64,000 nt of DNA, taken from NCBI RefSeq assembly GCF_007828215.1, contig NZ_VIUE01000023.1, positions 48,593 to 112,592 on the forward strand, in the 5' to 3' direction. Of the stretch, positions 27,793 to 36,415 are shown in pieces. Positions within the stretch are counted from its first letter, which is position 1. The number at the start of each line of letters is the position of its first letter. This DNA comes from Pseudomonas sp. SJZ074 (GTDB lineage Bacteria; Pseudomonadota; Gammaproteobacteria; Pseudomonadales; Pseudomonadaceae). The position numbers and the translations under genes were made by a program. Under the pieces are notes generated by a model. That model made no database searches and had not been told where the DNA came from. It saw only the letters and a program-made list of their open reading frames with translations.

Positions 27793-28070
27793 CGGTCGGG
27801 CTCCCTGATCAAAATGACTCACCGCCAAATTGGATAAGTCCACTTCCCTTGTAGGAAATGCCCTTGCGATGGGCTTTTGCAGGTTAACACCGCGACTTCC
27901 GACAAAAAGACGGTGCAATATATGGAAACAGATCCATCGACGCGTGACGGCAACCACAGGCCCAACGTCCCGATAACGGTGGTTTTGAAAAACCTGATGG
28001 CCTATGGGCCAACGACCAGCGCCCGCAGAGGTGCACTCCCTGAATTGCTGCCTTGAACCGTGAGTACGTT

Positions 28071-28556
28071 ATGGAACCCGGAAACGCCCAACTGTCGATG
28101 ACGGTGTTGATGACCCCCGATATGGCCAACTTCTCTGGCAATGTCCATGGCGGCACCCTGCTCAAATACCTCGACGAAGTCGCCTACGCTTGTGCCAGCC
28201 GCTATGCGGGACGCTACGTGGTGACCTTGTCGGTGGATCAGGTGATCTTTCGCGAACCCATTCATGTCGGCGAATTGGTGACGTTCCTGGCGTCGGTGAA
28301 CTACACCGGCAACACCTCGATGGAAGTCGGCATCAAGGTCGTGACCGAAAACATTCGCGAACGCTCGGTACGCCACACCAACAGCTGCTTCTTCACCATG
28401 GTTGCGGTGGATGACCAGCGTAAACCCGCGGCTGTCCCGCCCTTGCAACCGCAGAACAGCGAAGCAAAACGCCGCTACGAACAAGCGAAGCAGCGCCGGC
28501 AGATCCGTCAGGAACTGGAGAGGCGCTATCAGGAGATCAAAGCGGACGGGCCTTAA
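28071..28556 (+). CDS. acyl-CoA thioesterase (hotdog fold)
   Basis: A 161-residue single-hotdog thioesterase that hydrolyses acyl-CoA. The catalytic region reads MANFSGNVHGGTLLKYLDEVAYACASRYAG with the conserved Asn and Asp, followed by VTLSVDQVIFREPIHVGELVTF, typical of the YciA/ACOT cytoplasmic group. The charged C-terminal tail (SEAKRRYEQAKQRRQIRQE) probably forms a helix. ATG 28071 is preferred over an upstream TTG at 28053. A REP pair follows. Confidence 0.9.
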   Translation: MEPGNAQLSMTVLMTPDMANFSGNVHGGTLLKYLDEVAYACASRYAGRYVVTLSVDQVIFREPIHVGELVTFLASVNYTGNTSMEVGIKVVTENIRERSVRHTNSCFFTMVAVDDQRKPAAVPPLQPQNSEAKRRYEQAKQRRQIRQELERRYQEIKADGP

Positions 28557-28570
28557 CAGGCAGACAAAAT

Positions 28571-28659
28571 GTGGGAGCGGGCTTGCTCGCGAATGCGTCG
28601 TCAAATCCAACATCGAAGTTGACTGCTATACCGTATTCGCGAGCAAGCCCGCCCCCACA
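28571..28659. repeat. inverted REP pair
   Basis: GTGGGAGCGGGCTTGCTCGC and the inverse TTCGCGAGCAAGCCCGCC flank about 45 bp in the convergent gap between the thioesterase and pdxY. Confidence 0.82.
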
Positions 28660-28686
28660 AGGATTACCGTTGGCGCTTCAACCCCA

Positions 28687-29559
28687 TCAAAAACTGATTG
28701 GCACCGCCTCGAACCTCACCCGCGGATGAGCGATCCGGTCCTGGGCCCGAACCAGCTCCAGCTCATAGCTGGCGCAAGCCTGGGTTTCCAACAGTACCTC
28801 GTGCACCGCCGCCGCGGTGAACTCGAAGGCCGCCACCAAGCTGTCTCCCAACAGGACCCGCGCCAGGAACAGCCCTGACGTCAGGTCACCCACGCCCACT
28901 GGCTGACGAGGGAACGCCAGCAGGGGACGGCTCAGGTGCCAACTGCCATCGGCGGTCACCAACAGCATCTCGAAGCGATCCTCGGGCTTGCCGGGGTAGG
29001 CCAGGTGCTTGACCAGAACAGCCTTCGGTCCGCGCGCCAGGAGTGCGCGGGCCATGGCGAGGCAGTCGAGCAGCGACTGCGCCTTGCGCCCCGAGAAGCT
29101 ATCCAGTTCCAGTTGATTAGGGCACATGAGGTCAGCCACCGCCGCTGCCTCATCCAACAGGAACTCACTGACCTCGGGCGCCACGATACACCCCTTCTCC
29201 GGGTGCCCCATGACCGGATCGCACAGATACAGCGCTCTGGGATTGGCGGCCTTGATCCGAGCCACGCCCGTCAGAATCGCTCGCCCCTGGGCGGCACTGC
29301 CCAGATAGCCGGACAGCACCCCGTCGCAGTTACCCAGTTCACCAATCGCTGCGATGCCTTCGACCAATGCCGGTATCTGCTGCGACGCGAGCACTTCGCC
29401 GGCCCATTGGCCGTACTGGGTGTGATTGGAGAATTGCACGGTATTGAGCGGCCAGACATTCACGCCGACACGCTGCATGGGAAATACCGCAGCGCTGTTG
29501 CCTGCGTGGCCGAATACCACATGGGACTGGATGGCAAGCAGATGAGGCGTCCGTTTCAT
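28687..29559 (-). CDS. pdxY: pyridoxal kinase
   Basis: A 290-residue kinase of the PdxY branch that phosphorylates pyridoxal to pyridoxal 5'-phosphate for cofactor salvage. Family hallmarks are LAIQSHVVFGHAGNSAAVFPMQRVGV at the N-terminus, VQFSNHTQYG, YLCDPVMGHPEKGCIV and the C-terminal anion-hole region PVGVGDLTSGLFLARVL with the catalytic Asp. Length is normal. The start ATG 29559 has no clear ribosome site. It stands alone, divergent from the DUF3301 gene. Confidence 0.93.
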   Translation of the reverse strand: MKRTPHLLAIQSHVVFGHAGNSAAVFPMQRVGVNVWPLNTVQFSNHTQYGQWAGEVLASQQIPALVEGIAAIGELGNCDGVLSGYLGSAAQGRAILTGVARIKAANPRALYLCDPVMGHPEKGCIVAPEVSEFLLDEAAAVADLMCPNQLELDSFSGRKAQSLLDCLAMARALLARGPKAVLVKHLAYPGKPEDRFEMLLVTADGSWHLSRPLLAFPRQPVGVGDLTSGLFLARVLLGDSLVAAFEFTAAAVHEVLLETQACASYELELVRAQDRIAHPRVRFEAVPISF

Positions 29560-29678
29560 GGGAGGTTTTTCCGTAAAACGATTGAAATTCAAGCCGCGCA
29601 GTATGCGACTAAACGCAGCCTGTACGACAGACCGGCGACACAGTTAAGCTGACAGCAACTTGTGGGAGCACTTCGTTC

Positions 29679-30101
29679 ATGCTGACTCTTGGAAACATTT
29701 TCGTGCTAATGCTGCTGGCTACCGGCGGCGCCTGGTTGTGGCACAACCATGGCTTGCGCGAACGGGCCCTGGCGAGGGTCGTGCAGCATTGCGCCAATCT
29801 CAAGATCGAGCTGCTGGACGGCAACGTAGCGCTGAAGAAAATCGGTTTCGTGAAGGATGGCAGCGGGCGGCGAAGGCTGGCCCGTGTCTACAATTTCGAG
29901 TTCACCGTCACCGGTGAATCCCGTCATGCGGGCACCATTACCCAGTTTGGCGCCCACAGTGCGCAGATCGAACTCGCGCCATATCCGATGCCCTTCGAAG
30001 AAACAGCTGAAACACCGATTGAACCGATCCAGACCCGGCCTCGGGCCGAGGTCATCGAGTTGAGCCAATGGCGCCAGGAACATAACAAGTGGAAGCCTTG
30101 A
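29679..30101 (+). CDS. DUF3301 membrane-anchored protein
   Basis: A 140-residue protein with one N-terminal membrane helix (residues 5-22, GNIFVLMLLATGGAWLWH), then a small soluble domain containing CANLKIELLDGNVALKKIG and RRRLARVYNFEFTVTGESRHAG, the DUF3301 pattern common in gammaproteobacteria. The C-terminus (PRAEVIELSQWRQEH) is also conserved. No function is known for the family. Confidence 0.8.
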   Translation: MLTLGNIFVLMLLATGGAWLWHNHGLRERALARVVQHCANLKIELLDGNVALKKIGFVKDGSGRRRLARVYNFEFTVTGESRHAGTITQFGAHSAQIELAPYPMPFEETAETPIEPIQTRPRAEVIELSQWRQEHNKWKP

Positions 30102-30113
30102 AACAGCTCTGAT

Positions 30114-31079
30114 TCAGGGAAGCCGGCAGTTCGCCAGGCCGGCTTGCAGCGCCACAACGTCCTGCGGCTTGGAGAAAATCAGTTCGAGCCGCGAATCCTG
30201 GCGCCATTCGCTGGCTTGCCAAGTCAGCGCTTCCTCATCCAGCGCATTGGCCGACACCCAGCCATCAACGCTGTGGATAACCAGCTTCGCCCGTCTCCAG
30301 TTCCCGTCCTGCAACCATTCCGTCAGAGCCGCCGTATCGAAGCACTGGCTCGGGTGCCAACGCCAGCCGATGCTCCAACCTTCTTCCCGTTGCTGATGCA
30401 GGCAGATCGGCAACGTCGGATCGGTCCAGATCGCCGGCATCTGGCCCACACCCTTGGAGAGATTGAAGTTATCCACAGCGCCACTGCCCCGCACAGCAAA
30501 TCCCGGCAGCCTGTCGAGGGGCAATACAGCCTGCTGCGTCCAGTGCTGTGCAAGAGGCGGTAGTTGGGCGGTAACGCGGGCACGGTCGGTTTCATTGAGG
30601 CTTTCGGACTTGTTCAGCACCAGCACTCCGGCATGGGCCAGCGCTTGCTGCTGCGCCTCGGGCAAGGGCCTGCCTTGGGCCAGCGCCCCGGCATCCAGGA
30701 TCATCACACAGGGCTGGACCGCCAGCACGCCGAGCCACGGCGGCTGCTGGAGTTGCCGCAGCAGTTGCGCAGGATGCCCCAGGCCGGACGGCTCGATAAA
30801 CAGCCGGTCCGGTCGCGCCTTGCGCAGCAGGCGGCCGAGACCGATCTGAAACGGCGCACCGTTGACACAGCACAAGCAACCCCCAGCCACCTCTCCCAGT
30901 GCGATACCATCGGCCGCCTGAGTCAGCAAGGCAGCATCCAGGCCGATCTGGCCGAACTCGTTGATCAGTACCGCCCAGCGCTCATCGGCCGGGCGCTGGG
31001 CCAGCAGTTGCCTGATCAGGCTGGTCTTGCCGGCCCCCAAGGAACCGGCAATGACATGGGTGGGGATGTTCTGCAACAT
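30114..31079 (-). CDS. CobW/G3E-family GTPase
   Basis: A 321-residue G3E P-loop GTPase. Motifs are Walker A GSLGAGKTS (13-21), the metal-binding GGCLCC (CxCC) near residue 66, LFIEPSGLGHP and a degenerate NKSES guanine-specificity loop. A shortened CobW_C domain follows. Such proteins deliver zinc or other metals to client enzymes. It lies in the zinc-limitation block, but no Zur-box-like site was found in front of it, so its regulation may differ from ZigA's. Confidence 0.87.
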   Translation of the reverse strand: MLQNIPTHVIAGSLGAGKTSLIRQLLAQRPADERWAVLINEFGQIGLDAALLTQAADGIALGEVAGGCLCCVNGAPFQIGLGRLLRKARPDRLFIEPSGLGHPAQLLRQLQQPPWLGVLAVQPCVMILDAGALAQGRPLPEAQQQALAHAGVLVLNKSESLNETDRARVTAQLPPLAQHWTQQAVLPLDRLPGFAVRGSGAVDNFNLSKGVGQMPAIWTDPTLPICLHQQREEGWSIGWRWHPSQCFDTAALTEWLQDGNWRRAKLVIHSVDGWVSANALDEEALTWQASEWRQDSRLELIFSKPQDVVALQAGLANCRLP

Positions 31080-31107
31080 ACTCGGCGACTTTTGGTGGAG
31101 GTGAACG

Positions 31108-31461
31108 ATGCGGATAATCGGTTGGTGTTTGTTGGCGCTGATCTCGGACCAGGCACTGGCCCAGGCTTGCGTGGTTCACAGTCAGGCGGAGCGGCTCGAT
31201 GTTCAAGTCTGCCAGCAGAATCGCAACATCCCGCCCAAGCTGTTCGCCGACGGCTTCTGCCAACCGGACCTTGCCGGGCAGAAAGTCGAGGTGCAATACG
31301 TCGATCAGTGTCCCGGCGGTGCCTTTGGCATCCGCAGCAACGCCCAAGTCGCCAATATGCCTTACCGCCAGGATATTCACTATTACGACGTCGCCACCGA
31401 CGCCGCTTATCTCAAGCCGTTTTGTGAAGGGAAAAGCCAGGGTACCTGGGTCAAGCCTTAG
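31108..31461 (+). CDS. exported cysteine-containing small protein
   Basis: A 117-residue protein with a Sec signal (1-19, ending QALAQA) and five cysteines in the mature chain, suggesting disulfides. A YRQDIHYYDVATDAAYL segment follows. It is divergent from the CobW-type GTPase gene and convergent with the DUF1826 gene. I do not recognise a functional domain. Its position suggests a role in periplasmic metal or envelope homeostasis, as inference only. Confidence 0.65.
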   Translation: MRIIGWCLLALISDQALAQACVVHSQAERLDVQVCQQNRNIPPKLFADGFCQPDLAGQKVEVQYVDQCPGGAFGIRSNAQVANMPYRQDIHYYDVATDAAYLKPFCEGKSQGTWVKP

Positions 31462-31463
31462 TT

Positions 31464-32117
31464 TCAGGCCAACCAGTCCAGCGTGAGAATCAACCGACGC
31501 TCCCCCGGGGCCGGCTCCGGCGAGCGATGAATCAGGCCGAAGCCTTCGTTACCCAGCCATTTCTCACCCTTGAGCAGCGCCACCGCGCCGCTGCACAGTT
31601 GCTGGATCATCTGCCGATCACGAGGCTCGGCGTCAGGTTGAGCCAGCCGTCGACGATCCATGACGCCTTCCTCGAGCCATTCGCTGCCAGCACCGGCATA
31701 CGTTGTGATCAGCCGTACCGGTACATGGTCGACGTGAAAACGTGGGCACATGGCCTTGTCCAGCGTCCGCAGGCGCAGGCCGACCCGCTTGGCACCCAGC
31801 AGGCAGGCGAAAGCGCTGACCAGCCAGGCGACATCGGCAACGAAGCCTTCATAGCCGTGCAGGTCGCTGAAGCCGGCGGCAAGTCCCTTCAGCTCAGGGT
31901 GAGTGTCCTCCTCAGGCATATCGAGTACCCGCGACTCGGCCAGCGGTTGATCCATTGAAAGCACCAATGCCGCAAAATCACTGATGTGCGCCGGAAGTTG
32001 ACGCTGCCAGACCGCCAGGTTGGTGCCGTCCTCCAGAATCTGCGCCAGGATCCGCGGCGTATCGCCCCGGACCTGTCGAACCCGGGGTGCTCGTTTCAGG
32101 CTCGGCGCCAGCATCAT
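31464..32117 (-). CDS. DUF1826 protein
   Basis: A 217-residue cytoplasmic protein of the DUF1826 family. Recognisable segments are AVWQRQLP, the central CPRFHVDHVPVRLITTYAGAGSEWL and the C-terminal HRSPEPAPGERRLILTLDWLA, with His residues that could bind metal as in cupin-like enzymes. Its ATG overlaps the stop of the upstream ZigA-type GTPase gene (ATGA), so it is translated with it. DUF1826 genes regularly accompany Zur-controlled CobW GTPases; the biochemical role is unknown. Confidence 0.85.
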   Translation of the reverse strand: MMLAPSLKRAPRVRQVRGDTPRILAQILEDGTNLAVWQRQLPAHISDFAALVLSMDQPLAESRVLDMPEEDTHPELKGLAAGFSDLHGYEGFVADVAWLVSAFACLLGAKRVGLRLRTLDKAMCPRFHVDHVPVRLITTYAGAGSEWLEEGVMDRRRLAQPDAEPRDRQMIQQLCSGAVALLKGEKWLGNEGFGLIHRSPEPAPGERRLILTLDWLA

Positions 32118-33322
32118 GCCGCGACCTCGTCATGCCAGGAGCCAAACGGATCCGGCAAAAAGCGCCACCCCTCGATGCCCAGGGCCATTTCCTCCTCTGT
32201 GAGCAGGCACCCGTCCAGTTCCTCAGTGAGCTGCTCGAAGTCGATGTTCTGGCCGATGAATACCAACTCCTGGCGGCAATCCCCGGTGTCGGGCAGCCAG
32301 TTTTTCATGATCGCGGCGGTGCTTTCCGCATCCTGGGGCCAATGGTTCCTGGGCACGAACCGCCACCATCGTCCGGCAAAGCCATGCCGCATCAACCCGC
32401 CGGCCTGGGACCAACTGCCCGCCTCCTCGGGTTTACTGGCGAGCCAGAAGAAGCCTTTGGAGCGCAGCAGCTTGCCGTTGATCCAGGGACGCTCTATCAG
32501 ATCGAAGAAGCGCTGGGGATGGAAAGGCCGGCGCGCCCGGTAGACTGTCGAAGCGATGCCGTATTCCTCGGTTTCAGGCACGTGCTCGCCACGCAACGCC
32601 TGCAGCCAGCCGGGGGCTTGAGCCGCGCGTTCGAAATCAAAGCGACCGGTGTCGAGAATTTCTCCCAGCTGCACCTGCCCCATGACCATGGGCATAATCT
32701 TCGCGTGAGCATTGAGACGCTTGAGGATAGCCATCAGCTCTTCCCGTTCGTGGCGGCTGATCAGATCGATCTTGCTGACCAGAATTACGTCGGCGAACTC
32801 GATCTGCTCGATCAGCAGATCCGTGATCGAACGCTCATCTTCCTCTCCCAGGGTTTCGCCCCGTGATGCCAGGTTCTCGGCTGCATGGAAATCCGGCAGG
32901 AAATTTATCCCATCGACCACAGTGACCATGGTGTCGAGCCGTGCGACATCGGCCAGGCTTCGACCTTCTTCATCGCGGAAGGTGAAAGTCTCAGCCACCG
33001 GCAAGGGTTCGGAAATACCAGTGGACTCAATCAGCAGGTAATCGAAGCGTCCTTCCCTGGCGAGATGCCCCACCTCTTCGAGCAGATCCTCGCGCAGCGT
33101 GCAGCAAATGCACCCGTTGCTCATCTCCACCAGCTTTTCTTCGGCGCGGTTCAGGCTGACATCACGCTGAACTTCGCTGCCATCGATGTTGATTTCGCTC
33201 ATATCGTTGACGATCACCGCCACGCGCAGGTTGTCACGATTTCGCAAGACATGATTAAGCAGCGTGCTTTTGCCGGCACCGAGAAACCCGGAGAGCACGG
33301 TTACGGGGAGGCGATTGGGCAT
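32114..33322 (-). CDS. zigA: ZigA-type zinc-responsive COG0523 GTPase
   Basis: A 402-residue G3E GTPase and zinc chaperone. Motifs are GFLGAGKST Walker A (about 11-19), ESTGISEP, the metal-site NGCICC (CxCC, about 65-70), SKID for guanine binding, and a full CobW_C domain with the family's RPFHPQRFFDL. Start ATG 33322 follows GAGGAT. The size and fused C-domain match ZigA of P. aeruginosa and A. baumannii, induced under zinc starvation. A Zur-box-like palindrome lies about 92 bp upstream and DUF1826 is coupled downstream. Confidence 0.88.
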   Translation of the reverse strand: MPNRLPVTVLSGFLGAGKSTLLNHVLRNRDNLRVAVIVNDMSEINIDGSEVQRDVSLNRAEEKLVEMSNGCICCTLREDLLEEVGHLAREGRFDYLLIESTGISEPLPVAETFTFRDEEGRSLADVARLDTMVTVVDGINFLPDFHAAENLASRGETLGEEDERSITDLLIEQIEFADVILVSKIDLISRHEREELMAILKRLNAHAKIMPMVMGQVQLGEILDTGRFDFERAAQAPGWLQALRGEHVPETEEYGIASTVYRARRPFHPQRFFDLIERPWINGKLLRSKGFFWLASKPEEAGSWSQAGGLMRHGFAGRWWRFVPRNHWPQDAESTAAIMKNWLPDTGDCRQELVFIGQNIDFEQLTEELDGCLLTEEEMALGIEGWRFLPDPFGSWHDEVAA

Positions 33323-33413
33323 CAGGTATATCCTCATCGGACGGCCGTGTTGGAAGGTGTGTTTGCGGTGCATGTAGGTCAGGCTGCCGCTCGGTCAAAG
33401 CGGTTTAGTTTAT

Positions 33414-33426
33414 GTTATAGTATAAC
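33414..33426. promoter_or_regulatory. Zur-box-like palindrome 1 (zigA / 33472)
   Basis: GTTATAGTATAAC, within an AT-rich stretch 33410-33433, is a near-perfect palindrome matching the Zur operator type (GTTATANTATAAC). It sits between divergent zigA and the small exported-protein gene and could repress both when zinc is sufficient. Confidence 0.72.
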
Positions 33427-33471
33427 TATAAATTCTCGCTAGCCCGAGATCCAGCTGATTGAGAACCGTTA

Positions 33472-33861
33472 ATGCGCATTCTTTTGAAATTCGTATTCGC
33501 AGGCCCGCTGCTGTCATGCGCCATGGCGGTCTCTGCTCAGACCCCGTTATTGGCGAACTGCACTCGCAGCGCGAATTTGCTCGCCTGTTCTGACGAGCAA
33601 GGGAATGCCTATAGCGTCATGACGGCCGGGAATACGGTTTATTTGCGCGGTTTCGAGAGGGTAGGAAAGCGTCATTGGGCGCAAACGACCAATCGTTATG
33701 GGCAGTTGACCTTCTTCACAGGCTTAGCCTCCGACGGTGAAGCCTGGGTCGGCTATAGCCGCCGTGTCGGTTGGACAACACTGAATCGTTTTTCCAGCTC
33801 GGGTGGGACGGCTGGTAAATTCATCTGCGGGCGCGTGAACGGCTGCCAGGAGTCGCGCTGA
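33472..33861 (+). CDS. exported four-cysteine small protein, Zur-linked
   Basis: A 129-residue protein with a Sec signal (about 1-22, ending AVSAQ) and four Cys residues in the mature part (NCTRSANLLACSDEQ near the start; FICGRVNGCQ at the end) that could form two disulfides. The middle is rich in aromatic and Gly residues, like a small beta-sandwich. I recognise no domain. Its start is 46 bp from Zur box 1, and the FolE2 operon with its own box follows. Confidence 0.65.
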   Translation: MRILLKFVFAGPLLSCAMAVSAQTPLLANCTRSANLLACSDEQGNAYSVMTAGNTVYLRGFERVGKRHWAQTTNRYGQLTFFTGLASDGEAWVGYSRRVGWTTLNRFSSSGGTAGKFICGRVNGCQESR

Positions 33862-33932
33862 TGTTTCACGTGGAACGAACGTGAAGAGCAGCATTAAACT
33901 CTATTCATGAAAAAGATCTGGTTGATTTTATT

Positions 33933-33945
33933 GTTACACTATAAC
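33933..33945. promoter_or_regulatory. Zur-box-like palindrome 2 (folE2 operon)
   Basis: GTTACACTATAAC differs from box 1 at two positions and lies 32 bp before the folE2 start codon, overlapping the expected core promoter. This position suits repression by zinc-loaded Zur. Confidence 0.72.
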
Positions 33946-33976
33946 ATTAAATTCGCCCCCACGACGGATCTTGATC

Positions 33977-34873
33977 ATGAACGCGTTTACGCTTCCAGAC
34001 ATTGCTGCCCAAGCTTCGCGCCAAGCCTTGCCTCTCGATTGGGTGGGCATGTGCGGTGTTGCCTTGCCTGTGTTGATCGATGGTCAACAATTGAGCGCCA
34101 CCGCCGACGTTGGCGTCAGTCTCGACGATGAAGAAGCTCGCGGTATTCATATGTCCCGCCTGTACCTGGCGCTGGAGATGCTGGAGAATTCGCCGTTGTC
34201 TCCTCCGCTGTTGCACCGTACTTTGCAACAATTCCTGGACAGCCATGAGGGCCTGTCCCAAGCCGCATCCCTGACCATTCATACCGAACTGATGCTCAAG
34301 CGTCCCGCCCTCGTCAGCCCGCTCTCAGGTTGGAAGCGCTATCCAATCAGTATCGAAGCTCACCTGAAACACGCAGTGTTCCACGTGGAACTGAACATCC
34401 AGCTTCCATATTCATCCACCTGTCCATGTTCGGCGGCCCTCGCCAGACAACTGATACAGCAGCAATTCGTGGGGGATTTCGCCAATAAAGCCGTGGAACA
34501 CGAAGAGGTTCTGGCCTGGCTGGGTTCTACGGAAGGCATCGTGGCCACTCCCCACAGTCAACGCAGCTTCGCATCCTTGAAGGTTCGGTTGAACCCGGGC
34601 ATCAACCATCTACCGCTGTCGGCATTCATCAACCAAGCCGAAGCAGCCTTGGGCACCGCGGTACAAACCGCAGTCAAACGCGCCGACGAACAAGCATTCG
34701 CCCTCGCCAATGGCCAGAACCTGATGTTCTGCGAGGACGCTGCACGACGATTGAGCCTTGCCTTGAGACAGTCTCCCGAAGTCATGGCCTTGAATGTGCG
34801 CGTCGTTCACGCAGAAAGTCTGCATGCCCATGACGCCGTGGCGCAGAGCCGCTGGGCTCGGGAGGCAGCATGA
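33977..34873 (+). CDS. folE2: GTP cyclohydrolase IB (zinc-independent)
   Basis: A 298-residue FolE2 enzyme that converts GTP to 7,8-dihydroneopterin triphosphate, the first step of folate synthesis, using metals other than zinc. Diagnostic segments are ALPLDWVGMCGVALPV, GIHMSRLY, LPYSSTCPCSAALARQLI with the catalytic Cys, and SQRSFASLKVRL. It replaces zinc-dependent FolE when zinc is scarce. The start is ATG 33977. Its 3' end overlaps the ABC ATPase gene by ATGA, tying folate backup to zinc uptake in one operon under Zur box 2. Confidence 0.95.
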   Translation: MNAFTLPDIAAQASRQALPLDWVGMCGVALPVLIDGQQLSATADVGVSLDDEEARGIHMSRLYLALEMLENSPLSPPLLHRTLQQFLDSHEGLSQAASLTIHTELMLKRPALVSPLSGWKRYPISIEAHLKHAVFHVELNIQLPYSSTCPCSAALARQLIQQQFVGDFANKAVEHEEVLAWLGSTEGIVATPHSQRSFASLKVRLNPGINHLPLSAFINQAEAALGTAVQTAVKRADEQAFALANGQNLMFCEDAARRLSLALRQSPEVMALNVRVVHAESLHAHDAVAQSRWAREAA

Positions 34874-35538
34874 TCCATTGTCAGGCTTTGCGCTGGGGCC
34901 CTCCGGGTCGCCCTCTCACTCCCGAGCTGCACCTGGAGCGCCCTGCCGGCAGCCTGACGGCGGTTATCGGCGCCAACGGTTCGGGCAAGAGCAGCCTGCT
35001 GAAAATCCTTGCCGGGCTGCAAAAGCCTCTGTCCGGAAAGATCACGCTGACAGTTCCACGGCGGGGCGGCGTGTCGTTCCTGCCGCAACAGCAACACCTG
35101 GATCGACAATTTCCTATCAGCCTTCAAGAGTTGGTGGCGGCAGGGGCTTGGGGCAGTCGGCAGACACCGGCCGAGCGGAGCCGGCGACTCGGAACGGTGC
35201 TGGAGAACTGGGCTCTGACTGGCCTGGAAAATCGTCCGCTCATGGCATTGTCCGGAGGCGAATTACAACGTGCCCTGCTCGCTCGCCTGAGCCTGGCCGA
35301 AGCGCCATTGCTGTTGCTCGATGAACCCCATGCGGCACTCGACGAAGAAGGCCAGGCGTTGATGTGGAAACATATCCACGGCTGGCATGCCGAGGGCCGT
35401 ACCCTGGTGATGGTGTGCCATGACCTTGCCGCTGTACGCCAGCATATTCCCCACACGTTATTGGTCAGCCAGGCGGGCTGCACGTTAGGTCGCAGTGTCG
35501 ATGTGATCACCCAACAGCCTCATATGAAGGTGGCTTGA
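34870..35538 (+). CDS. zinc ABC importer ATPase (ZnuC-like)
   Basis: A 222-residue ABC ATPase. Motifs are Walker A GANGSGKSS (about 37-45), Q-loop FLPQQQHLD, signature LSGGELQRALLARLSL, Walker B LLLLDEPHAALD and switch His in MVCHDLAAV. It is shorter than canonical ZnuC and lacks a C-terminal extension. It is coupled by overlaps to folE2 upstream and the permease downstream. Its operon partners make it the motor of a second, Zur-linked zinc importer rather than the main znuABC locus. Confidence 0.88.
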   Translation: MIHCQALRWGPPGRPLTPELHLERPAGSLTAVIGANGSGKSSLLKILAGLQKPLSGKITLTVPRRGGVSFLPQQQHLDRQFPISLQELVAAGAWGSRQTPAERSRRLGTVLENWALTGLENRPLMALSGGELQRALLARLSLAEAPLLLLDEPHAALDEEGQALMWKHIHGWHAEGRTLVMVCHDLAAVRQHIPHTLLVSQAGCTLGRSVDVITQQPHMKVA

Positions 35539-36404
35539 TGCTCGCGGCCACCCACCTCTGGCAGCCCTTCCAAGAATTCATCTTCATGCGCCGGGCTTTG
35601 CTAGGCGGCTTGGTATTGGCCTGCAGCACAGCACCGTTGGGAGTATTTCTGATCCTGCGTCGCATGAGCCTGATCGGCGACGCCGTCGCCCACGGTATTC
35701 TGCCCGGCGCTGCACTGGGCTTCTGGTTCGCCGGTCTAAGCCTGCCGGCCTTGACGCTGGGAGGCCTCGGCGCAGGCCTGGGCATGGCCGGTCTCGCGGC
35801 TTGGGTGACACGCCGGACCGGCCTACGGGAAGATGCCAGTCTCGCAGCGATTTATCCCATCTCCCTGGCGGCCGGCGTGTTGATTCTCGGCATGGCCGGC
35901 AAACGTCTGGATCTACTACACCTGCTGTTCGGTTCTGCCTTGGCAGTGGACGGCCCGACACTGACCGGCATGCTTTGGGTATCGGCGGCCAGCCTGATTG
36001 CCATGGCGCTGATCTACCGCCCCCTGTTGCTCGACACTCTGGATCCGCTGTTTCTACAAACCGTCAGCCGTCTCGGCCCGTTGGCCCACGGTGTATTCCT
36101 GACCCTGGTGGTGCTGAACCTGGTGATCGGCTTCCAAGCCATTGGCGCTCTCATGGTGGTCGGCCTGATGATGTTGCCGGCCGCTTCCTCGCGGTTCTGG
36201 AGCCGTCGCTTGCCGGCCCTGATGACCATCGCGGCGCTGCTCGGTTGCCTCTCGGTCTGGTTCGGCCTGTTGCTGTCCTTCTATTTCTCTCTACCCAGCG
36301 GCCCGGCCATCGTGCTGGTTGCAGGGGCGTTGTATCTGTTGTCCCTGATATTCGGTCCGGTGCACGGTCTGCTGCGCCGCCCGCCCTTACTCACATCCCC
36401 ATGA
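35538..36404 (+). CDS. zinc ABC importer permease (ZnuB-like)
   Basis: A 288-residue ABC-3 family permease with about eight membrane segments. Family segments are FIFMRRALLGGLVLACSTAPLG, RRMSLIGDAVAHGILPGAALGF and VVGLMMLPAASSRFW. Its start overlaps the ATPase gene stop (TGATG). It would form the channel for metal released by the downstream binding protein. Confidence 0.9.
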   Translation: MLAATHLWQPFQEFIFMRRALLGGLVLACSTAPLGVFLILRRMSLIGDAVAHGILPGAALGFWFAGLSLPALTLGGLGAGLGMAGLAAWVTRRTGLREDASLAAIYPISLAAGVLILGMAGKRLDLLHLLFGSALAVDGPTLTGMLWVSAASLIAMALIYRPLLLDTLDPLFLQTVSRLGPLAHGVFLTLVVLNLVIGFQAIGALMVVGLMMLPAASSRFWSRRLPALMTIAALLGCLSVWFGLLLSFYFSLPSGPAIVLVAGALYLLSLIFGPVHGLLRRPPLLTSP

Positions 36405-36415
36405 GGTGTTTCCCG

